35,649 nucleotides of DNA from Natronohydrobacter sp. (lineage in GTDB: Bacteria; Pseudomonadota; Alphaproteobacteria; Rhodobacterales; Rhodobacteraceae). Below, piece by piece: positions 30,458 to 35,649 of the stretch. Position numbers and translations under genes: made by a program. The stretch spans positions 1 through 35,649 of the forward strand of contig JAFIEL010000012.1 of the NCBI GenBank assembly GCA_020832585.1, written 5' to 3'. Each line of letters opens with the position of its first letter. Within the stretch, counting starts at the first letter, position 1. The notes under the pieces are model-generated. The model saw nothing but the letters and a program-made list of their open reading frames with translations, was not told the origin of the DNA and made no database searches.

Positions 30458-31744
30458 TTATGCCGTGGCCTTGGCCAGCGCCTGATCCAGATCGGCAATG
30501 ATATCCTCGGGATCTTCCAGCCCGATCGACAGGCGCACGACATCCGGCGCAGCTCCTGCCGCGATCTGCTGGGTTTCGGTCAACTGCCGGTGCGTGGTCG
30601 AGGCCGAATGGATGATCAGGGACCGCGTATCGCCAAGATTGGCCACATGGCTGAACAGATTGACGGAATCGATCAGTTTCACACAGGCTTCATAGCCCGC
30701 CTTGAGCGAGAAGGTGAACAGCGCTGACGCCCCTTTGGGGCAAATCTGTGCCATCCGATCATGATAAGGCGACGAGGGCAGGCCCGCATAGGTGACATAG
30801 GCCACGCGCGGGTCGTTCTCCAGCCATTGCGCCACCTTCACCGCATTGGCGCAATGGCGATCCATCCGCAGCGAGAGTGTCTCGATGCCCATCAGTGTGT
30901 AATGTGCGGCTTGCGGGTTCATCGTCATGCCCAGATCGCGCAACCCGATGGCGATGGAATGGAAGGTGAAGGCCAGATGCCCGAAGGTTTCATGGAATTT
31001 CAGACCGTGATAGGCGGGTTCAGGGTCCGAGAAGGACGGAAACTTGCCATTCGACCAGTTGAATTTGCCCGAATCGATGATGCAGCCGCCGGTGACTGTG
31101 CCGTTGCCGGTCAGATATTTGGTCAGCGAATGGACAACCAGCGTCGCGCCATGCTCGATGGGGCGGCACAGATAGGGGGTGGCGGTGGTGTTATCCACGA
31201 TCAGCGGAATACCATTGCGGTCGGCAATGGCGGCCAGCGCATCCAGATCGGTGATATAGCCGCCCGGATTGGCGATGGACTCGCAGAAAATCGCGCGGGT
31301 GTTGTCGTCAATCGCGGCTTCGACCGCTGCCAGATCATCCGTATCGACGAATTTCGCCGACCAGCCAAAGCGCTTGATCGTCTGGCTGAACTGCGTGACC
31401 GTCCCACCATAGAGCCGGTTGGACGAGACAATATTCAGCCCCGGTCCCATCAGCGGAAACAGCGCCATGATCTGCGCCGCATGGCCAGAGGAACAGCAGA
31501 CCGCCCCAGCGCCACCTTCAAGCGTCGCCATGCGTTCCTGCAGCGCCGCCACGGTCGGATTGGTCAGGCGCGAGTAGATATAGCCCACTTCCTGCAGGTT
31601 GAAGAGTGCCGCAGCATGATCCGCGTCACGAAAGACAAAGGCCGTTGTCTGGTAGATCGGCACTTGCCGCGCGCCAGTGGCAGGATCGGGCCGTGCGCCC
31701 GCATGGATCTGCAAAGTGTCGAAACCGGGCTGCCTGTCGCTCAT
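30458..31744 (-). CDS. metY: O-acetylhomoserine aminocarboxypropyltransferase (sulfhydrylase)
   Basis: This 428-residue PLP enzyme of the Cys/Met metabolism family makes homocysteine from O-acetylhomoserine and sulfide. The opening GFDTLQIHAGARPDPATGARQ is the MetY hallmark, followed by IYSRLTNPTVAALQERMATLEGG, the cofactor-binding CSSGHAAQ and SNRLYGGT, and VVHSLTKYLTGNG with the PLP Lys at 209. The length of about 430 distinguishes MetY from shorter MetB/MetC. Start 31744 is chosen because GGAGGA lies six bases upstream; two codons earlier an ATG (31750) directly abuts that site. It lies downstream of two small unknown genes on the same strand. Sulfur metabolism connects it loosely with the cysQ/sulfotransferase locus, but the two are 17 kb apart. 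Confidence 0.95.
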   Translation of the reverse strand: MSDRQPGFDTLQIHAGARPDPATGARQVPIYQTTAFVFRDADHAAALFNLQEVGYIYSRLTNPTVAALQERMATLEGGAGAVCCSSGHAAQIMALFPLMGPGLNIVSSNRLYGGTVTQFSQTIKRFGWSAKFVDTDDLAAVEAAIDDNTRAIFCESIANPGGYITDLDALAAIADRNGIPLIVDNTTATPYLCRPIEHGATLVVHSLTKYLTGNGTVTGGCIIDSGKFNWSNGKFPSFSDPEPAYHGLKFHETFGHLAFTFHSIAIGLRDLGMTMNPQAAHYTLMGIETLSLRMDRHCANAVKVAQWLENDPRVAYVTYAGLPSSPYHDRMAQICPKGASALFTFSLKAGYEACVKLIDSVNLFSHVANLGDTRSLIIHSASTTHRQLTETQQIAAGAAPDVVRLSIGLEDPEDIIADLDQALAKATA

Positions 31745-31830
31745 CGCCATTCCTCCGCTAGTGGCTGTCGCGGGGAAGCTAGACGAGGGCTCGACGCAGG
31801 GCAAGTGTGGAGTGCGACCTGTCGTCGCGC

Positions 31831-32100
31831 TCAGGCCGCTTCTGACGCCTTCTCGGGGGTGGGCGCAGGTTTCGCCTCGGTTTTCGCAGGTGCTGGCAGG
31901 GCTTTTGCCTCATCCGGCATCTGCTCGGGCAACTCGATGGTGAAAGTGCCCTCTTCGGGATAGATCGTGATCCGCGCCTTGGGGCTCAGACCGGCAAGGA
32001 TATTGTTCAATTCCTTCTGGGCCCGCATGACCGTCTCGCGCTGGGTTTCGCGCTTGATCGCTGGCGCGCTGTCTTTCGTGCCAAACAGAAACTTGAACAT
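31831..32100 (-). CDS. Small protein of unknown function, 89 residues
   Basis: The product starts MFKFLFGTKDSAP and has an amphipathic helical stretch (QRETVMRAQKELNNILAGL), then ARITIYPEEGTFTIELPEQ, which looks like two beta strands, and an Ala/Pro/Glu/Lys-rich tail from about residue 62. There is no signal peptide or membrane helix. A good ribosome site (GAGGA about eight bases before the ATG) and codon use like its neighbours support a real gene. I do not recognise a family. It lies 86 bp upstream of metY and 21 bp downstream of another small frame, so the three may form one unit. Confidence 0.7.
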   Translation of the reverse strand: MFKFLFGTKDSAPAIKRETQRETVMRAQKELNNILAGLSPKARITIYPEEGTFTIELPEQMPDEAKALPAPAKTEAKPAPTPEKASEAA

Positions 32101-32121
32101 GGCAATATCCTCTTGTGATGA

Positions 32122-32385
32122 TCATGCTGGGTTTACACGTTCAACCCGTCTTGGGAAAGGGGCTGTGCCGCAGTGCAGCGCCGTTTGCGCCATCACAACA
32201 TGGTCAGAAAAACCCGCCCGCGGCTGTGCCCGGCAGATGATCATGTCACGCCGGGCACAGATCGGCCCCATTCCGGTTTCGCTCACCGAAAGGGCCAGTC
32301 CGGGTCGCCAGTCCTGTTCGCGAGGCCAGACCCGCACCCCGTACTCAGCGGCAATCGTGCTGAAACTCGGCATCTTGTCGCTCAT
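32122..32385 (-). CDS. Hypothetical protein, 87 residues
   Basis: The frame begins MSDKMPSFSTIAAEYGVRVW and contains four Cys (two in a short stretch, PICARRDMIICRAQ), one of them near the C-terminus. No domain is recognised. The ribosome site is weak (CTGGA just before the ATG). Position favours a gene: it faces the divergent IalB-like gene and is followed after 21 bp by the 89-residue gene. An overlapping frame on the plus strand (31967-32446) is longer but has no ribosome site and no recognisable features. Confidence is moderate. Confidence 0.45.
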   Translation of the reverse strand: MSDKMPSFSTIAAEYGVRVWPREQDWRPGLALSVSETGMGPICARRDMIICRAQPRAGFSDHVVMAQTALHCGTAPFPRRVERVNPA

Positions 32386-32556
32386 TTCCAGCCCTCAGGG
32401 CTTGCAACCGCTCACGGCTGCGCGATTTTTTACCGTTGGGCTTTGAATTCCCGCTGGCTAGGCGGTAAGAAACTTGCGAATGGGTCTTTGCCACGCGGCC
32501 AATCGGGTCAGGTGTGGCGCAAAAACGGGCCGGGTCAATTGGAGGCAAGACAGCAG

Positions 32557-33099
32557 ATGACGTCACTGGGTCATTTCGGAGCAACCGTTGCAGTCGCGGC
32601 AACATTTCTTGTGACAGGGCTGACCGCTACGGCTCAGGCGCAGGAATCCACCAATCGCGTCGCGGCAGAGACGGATTGGAGCGTTTTTGTCGAAACCAGC
32701 CCGACCAAGGAATGTTGGGCGGTTTCGGCACCGCGAGAGACCGTCAACACGCGCGGCGGGCAACCGGTGCAGGTGCGGCGCGGGGATATCCTGCTTTTCG
32801 CCACCTACCGGCCGGGCCGCAGCGCGCCGGAGATCTCTTTCACCGGGGGCTATCCTTTCGCGCCGGATTCGACAGTTGGTGTGACCATTGGCACCAATGA
32901 ATTTCAGCTCTTTGTCGATGGGCAATGGGCCTGGGCCGGTTCGCCCGAAGATGACCAGCGCCTGTTTGCCGCGATGCGGGGCGGTGCCGAAGCTGTCCTG
33001 ACCGCGCGTTCCTCGCGCGGGACGAATACGCGTGACACATTCTCGCTGTTCGGATTCACCGCCGCTTCCGAGGAAGCTGGCCGCCAATGCGCTGATTGA
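32557..33099 (+). CDS. Invasion-associated locus B (IalB) family exported protein
   Basis: This 180-residue protein has a signal peptide (about residues 1-28, ending TATAQA). The mature part matches the IalB family pattern: WSVFVETSPTKECWAVSAP, with a Cys that normally pairs with one near the C-terminus (here Cys 178 in RQCAD), then PVQVRRGDILLFATYRPG, GGYPFAPDSTVGVTIG and FQLFVDGQWAWAGSPEDDQRLFAAMRGGAEAVLTARS. IalB proteins are periplasmic or outer-envelope. The name comes from Bartonella, but the family is widespread in free-living alphaproteobacteria and its molecular role is unknown. GGAGG lies about 11 bases before the ATG. It converges on the TRIC gene with 15 bp between. Confidence 0.82.
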   Translation: MTSLGHFGATVAVAATFLVTGLTATAQAQESTNRVAAETDWSVFVETSPTKECWAVSAPRETVNTRGGQPVQVRRGDILLFATYRPGRSAPEISFTGGYPFAPDSTVGVTIGTNEFQLFVDGQWAWAGSPEDDQRLFAAMRGGAEAVLTARSSRGTNTRDTFSLFGFTAASEEAGRQCAD

Positions 33100-33114
33100 G
33101 TCTGGCTGCTGCGC

Positions 33115-33738
33115 CTAGTTGCGCGGCGGGCGGCTTTTATAGACCGGCAGGCACCAGCCATAGAGCATGGAGCCTGCCCTGAGTGCGCAGGTCGTGATCC
33201 CGCACGCCAGCAGGACCACCAGCATCGAGTCGGTAATTTGTGCAAGTGCAAGTGCCGCCAGCGCCCCGCTGAAAGCGGCCGTGGCGTAAAGCTCGCCCTT
33301 TTTCAGCACCAGCGGCACCTCGTTGCACACGACATCGCGCATCAACCCGCCGAATGTGCCTGTGGCCACCCCCATGATCAGCACGATGGGCCAGCCTTGC
33401 CCCATGCCCATCGCGACGCCCACACCCGCAGGCACAGCCACCCCAAGCGCCAGCGCATCCAGCCATTCCAGCGTCCGGATCCGCGATTCCAGCAGATGCG
33501 CGGTGAAGAATACAAGCACCGCCGCGATAGATGCCGACAGGATCATCCCCGGATCGGCCACCCAGAACACCTGATCGCGGTTCAGGATCACATCGCGGAT
33601 CGTGCCGCCGCCCACCGCTGTCAGACAGGCCAGAAACACGAAGCCCACAATATCAAGCTGCGCGCGCGATGCGGCCAGCGCGCCGGTCAGCCCGAAGATG
33701 AACACCGACGCGTAATCCAGCCCTTGCAACAGGGTCAT
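33115..33738 (-). CDS. Trimeric intracellular cation channel (TRIC/UPF0126) family membrane protein
   Basis: This 207-residue membrane protein is made of two similar three-helix repeats plus a last helix. The duplicated signature is visible as [15 protein letters not shown] in the first repeat and [15 protein letters not shown] in the second. Prokaryotic TRIC homologues are potassium-permeable channels; older names are YadS/YicG and glycine transporter domain. The length is normal. The start overlaps the rnhA stop by four bases (ATGA), so it is translationally coupled and is the last gene of the ispH operon. Confidence 0.9.
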   Translation of the reverse strand: MTLLQGLDYASVFIFGLTGALAASRAQLDIVGFVFLACLTAVGGGTIRDVILNRDQVFWVADPGMILSASIAAVLVFFTAHLLESRIRTLEWLDALALGVAVPAGVGVAMGMGQGWPIVLIMGVATGTFGGLMRDVVCNEVPLVLKKGELYATAAFSGALAALALAQITDSMLVVLLACGITTCALRAGSMLYGWCLPVYKSRPPRN

Positions 33739-34196
33739 GTCTTGGCCGGTTTGTAGGGCGCCATACCCGCGCGCGCCAGTTCATCGGCGCGCTCGTTTTC
33801 CGGGTGCCCGGCATGACCCTTGACCCATTCCCAGGTCACCTTGTGCTGCGCCTGCGCCGCGTCCAGCCGTTGCCACAACTCGACATTCTTCACCGGTTTT
33901 TTGTCCGCCGTGCGCCAGCCATTGCGTTTCCAGCCGTGAATCCAGCTTGTGACCCCGTTTTTCACATAAGCGCTGTCGGTGACAATCGTGATCTCGCTCG
34001 GCTGACGCAGGGTTTCCAGCGCAGTGATCGCGGCCATCAATTCCATGCGGTTGTTGGTGGTATCCGCTTCACCACCCGAGAGTTCACGCTCCTTGACGAT
34101 CTCGCCGCCGCGCATCGCGCGCATCAAAACGCCCCAGCCACCGGGGCCGGGATTGCCCGAACAGGCCCCGTCCGTATAAGCGATCAGATCAGGCAT
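33735..34196 (-). CDS. rnhA: Ribonuclease HI
   Basis: This 153-residue endonuclease removes the RNA strand of RNA-DNA hybrids. The catalytic residues are all present: D9 in [17 protein letters not shown]52 in [11 protein letters not shown]74 in VTDSAYV, H128 in [10 protein letters not shown] and D138 in ERADELAR. The basic handle region [17 protein letters not shown] is also seen, as in E. coli RnhA. The ATG at 34196 gives the family's usual N-terminus; the upstream frame start at 34229 adds residues without homology. It overlaps the end of the GST gene by eight bases and the start of the TRIC gene by four. Confidence 0.97.
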   Translation of the reverse strand: MPDLIAYTDGACSGNPGPGGWGVLMRAMRGGEIVKERELSGGEADTTNNRMELMAAITALETLRQPSEITIVTDSAYVKNGVTSWIHGWKRNGWRTADKKPVKNVELWQRLDAAQAQHKVTWEWVKGHAGHPENERADELARAGMAPYKPAKT

Positions 34197-34794
34197 CGAG
34201 GCCAACATATCCGGGCAGGGCGGCCACACGCTTCAGCCAGGCGCGCAGGGCAGGGAAGGGCGCAAGGTCATACCCCCCCCGCGACTCTGCGGTATGCGTA
34301 TAGGCATAGAGACAAATATCCGCGAGGCTCACATCGCCCCCCACCAGCCAATCGCGCGTGGCCAGATGGTCCTCCATGATCTGCAACAGCGCGCTGCCGC
34401 TTGTCAGCAATTCCGCCAACCGATCCGGCGTGGCCTGTGCCTTTCGGTGCGGGTAATTCAAGAGCGCGGCGCGCACGGCGATCATGCCTTCATGCTGGTT
34501 CTGTTCCCAGAACATCCAGGACAGCATGCGTGCGTGATTCAGGGCATCTGCAGGCACGAACGGCGTCCCTTGCCCCAGATAGCACAGGATTGCGTTGGAT
34601 TCGGGCAAAAGCGTGCCATCCTCCAGTTCCAGCACCGGGGCCTTGCCGAAGGGCAGCTTGCCGTCTGCCTTGGCCTGCGCCAGCGTCTCCCAGCCATACT
34701 CGACATCGATCAAGTCGGCTTTCAGGCCCAATAGGGCCAGCAGTAGCCGCACCTTGTAGCTGTTGCCCGACGAGGGCATGTTGAAAAGACGCAT
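34189..34794 (-). CDS. Glutathione S-transferase family protein
   Basis: This 201-residue protein has the GST layout. The N-terminal thioredoxin-like domain starts [24 protein letters not shown], with Ser 8, 9 or 11 in the place of the catalytic residue, then [25 protein letters not shown] with the cis-Pro and the Glu-Ser that bind glutathione. The C-terminal domain holds [21 protein letters not shown]. The ATG at 34794 follows AAGGAG by six bases, better than the earlier frame start at 34821. It lies within the ispH-rnhA operon; the substrate is unknown. Confidence 0.9.
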   Translation of the reverse strand: MRLFNMPSSGNSYKVRLLLALLGLKADLIDVEYGWETLAQAKADGKLPFGKAPVLELEDGTLLPESNAILCYLGQGTPFVPADALNHARMLSWMFWEQNQHEGMIAVRAALLNYPHRKAQATPDRLAELLTSGSALLQIMEDHLATRDWLVGGDVSLADICLYAYTHTAESRGGYDLAPFPALRAWLKRVAALPGYVGLDA

Positions 34795-34824
34795 GAGCCG
34801 CTCCTTGCCTGAGATGGCCAAGGC

Positions 34825-35274
34825 TTAGCCCAGCCACAGCCCCAAGGCCAGAGCCAGCACGACACCGGCAGTCAAGATCAGGCGCAAGCGCATCCACCAG
34901 CCCGGTGTCAGTCCCCAGAAGCTGAATTGCCAGTCGATCCGCAAAAGCGCCAGATACCCCACCAGAAGCGCACTCAGCGCTTGTGATGCGCCGCCGCCGA
35001 CCATGAAGAACACCCAGAGCGCGGGCAGGACCGAGAGCGCATAGCCGCTGAAACGGTCCTCGGCACCCCGCGCGGCAAAGCCCCAGAGCACACCTGACAT
35101 GAAGCTCAGAATCACCGATCCATAGGCGATCAGCACATAAGGTCCGGTAAAACGCGGCCCGAGTGTCGCGAGGGTCAGATCCTGCAGCGCCGGGATCAGG
35201 ATCGTCGCCACGCCCCAGCCAAAGGGCAGAAGCCCCGCCAGACCCAAGACAAGCGCCGGACGCGGGATGCTCAT
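34825..35274 (-). CDS. DUF3429 family membrane protein
   Basis: This 149-residue protein has four or five hydrophobic helices and the pattern of DUF3429: [15 protein letters not shown] at the start, [23 protein letters not shown] after the first loop, and [18 protein letters not shown] before the last helix. The function of the family is not known; it is found in many proteobacteria. Its ATG overlaps the stop of ispH (ATGA), so the two are translationally coupled, and the GST gene starts 30 bp after its stop. Confidence 0.87.
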   Translation of the reverse strand: MSIPRPALVLGLAGLLPFGWGVATILIPALQDLTLATLGPRFTGPYVLIAYGSVILSFMSGVLWGFAARGAEDRFSGYALSVLPALWVFFMVGGGASQALSALLVGYLALLRIDWQFSFWGLTPGWWMRLRLILTAGVVLALALGLWLG

Positions 35275-35649
35275 GCAGGCTCGCGCAACACGCGTGGCAC
35301 CTTGAACTCGACGCGCTCTTTCGCGGTCTCGACCAATTCCACGGTCACGTCAAAGCGGTCGCGGAAAGCGTCGATGACCTCATTCACCAACTCCTCCGGG
35401 GCCGAAGCCCCCGCCGTAATCCCGACACTGCGAATCCCGTCCAATGCGCGCCAGTCGATCTCGGACGCGCGCTGCACCAGTTGGGCATAGGCGCAACCCT
35501 TGGCGCGGCCCACTTCGACCAGCCGCTGCGAATTCGACGAATTGGGCGCGCCGATCACCAAAAGCGCGTCGATCAGCGGCGCAATTGCCTTGACCGCTTC
35601 CTGCCGGTTGGTGGTGGCATAGCAGATGTCTTCCTTATGCGGCCCGACA
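35271..35649 (-). CDS. ispH: 4-hydroxy-3-methylbut-2-enyl diphosphate reductase, C-terminal part (5' truncated by window end)
   Basis: This is the C-terminal portion (125 residues visible) of IspH/LytB, the last enzyme of the non-mevalonate isoprenoid pathway, which reduces HMBPP to IPP and DMAPP with a 4Fe-4S cluster. The visible part starts [19 protein letters not shown], where the Cys is a cluster ligand. It continues with [17 protein letters not shown], a substrate-binding Asn-Ser-x-Asn-Ser loop, and ends with [18 protein letters not shown], which carries the third conserved loop. The N-terminal part with the first cluster ligand lies beyond the window. It heads the operon ispH-DUF3429-gst-rnhA-TRIC. 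Confidence 0.95.
   Translation of the reverse strand, partial: VGPHKEDICYATTNRQEAVKAIAPLIDALLVIGAPNSSNSQRLVEVGRAKGCAYAQLVQRASEIDWRALDGIRSVGITAGASAPEELVNEVIDAFRDRFDVTVELVETAKERVEFKVPRVLREPA

Noticed and set aside
1-35649. Search for tRNA, rRNA, CRISPR, transposase, integrase, prophage or toxin-antitoxin genes
   Set aside because: No cloverleaf, repeat-spacer array or recognisable mobile-element protein was seen on either strand by eye. A covariance search would be needed to exclude small RNAs.

Overview
The window comes from a GC-rich alphaproteobacterium, most probably a member of the Rhodobacteraceae sensu lato (Rhodobacterales). The basis is inference from gene content and order: rnd-lptC-lptA-lptB-hpf-ptsN without rpoN, a galU/glycosyltransferase/DUF5928-like/sulfotransferase block, an S-L-M ordered form II CO-dehydrogenase-like cluster behind XdhC, and codon use with G or C at most third positions. 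No tRNA, rRNA, CRISPR array, insertion sequence or prophage gene was recognised. The window is essentially chromosomal and densely coded, with both end genes cut by the window edges.

Region 1 (1-5.5 kb, plus strand) holds the end of a branched-chain-amino-acid-type ABC transporter (binding protein, an intercistronic hairpin, LivF-like ATPase). It is followed by a PaaK-like adenylate-forming protein that lacks a recognisable P-loop, an exported caspase-fold protein with peptidoglycan-binding domains, and pyrF. Region 2 (5.5-13.8 kb) looks like a surface-glycan locus. It has a KpsM-like export permease, cysQ, galU, two paralogous glycosyltransferases, a GT14/DUF5928-like protein and a two-domain sulfotransferase. 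Sulfotransferases release PAP and CysQ hydrolyses PAP, so these genes could together make and recycle the chemistry for a sulfated polysaccharide.

Region 3 (13.8-19.3 kb, mostly minus strand) contains the envelope and housekeeping genes rnd-lptC-lptA-lptB and hpf-ptsN, then a hemolysin III family membrane protein convergent with a glycerophosphodiester phosphodiesterase. Region 4 (19.3-25.6 kb, plus strand) starts with a 404-bp spacer carrying a possible small gene. It continues with xdhC, a molybdopterin-binding MoCF-domain protein and coxS-coxL-coxM of the form II type (AYRGAGR active-site loop), closed by a clear intrinsic terminator. The true substrate of this enzyme cannot be told from sequence.

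Region 5 (25.6-35.6 kb) has a Nu-class-like GST, yciB and a very unusual 1099-residue membrane protein that combines a GspL/PilM-like cytoplasmic domain, one membrane helix and a GspC/PilP-like C-terminal domain. It also has metY, two small genes of unknown function, an IalB-like exported protein and a tightly packed minus-strand operon ispH-DUF3429-gst-rnhA-TRIC. The strongest candidate for something undescribed is the 1099-residue protein. The sulfated-glycan locus and the form II molybdoenzyme cluster come next.
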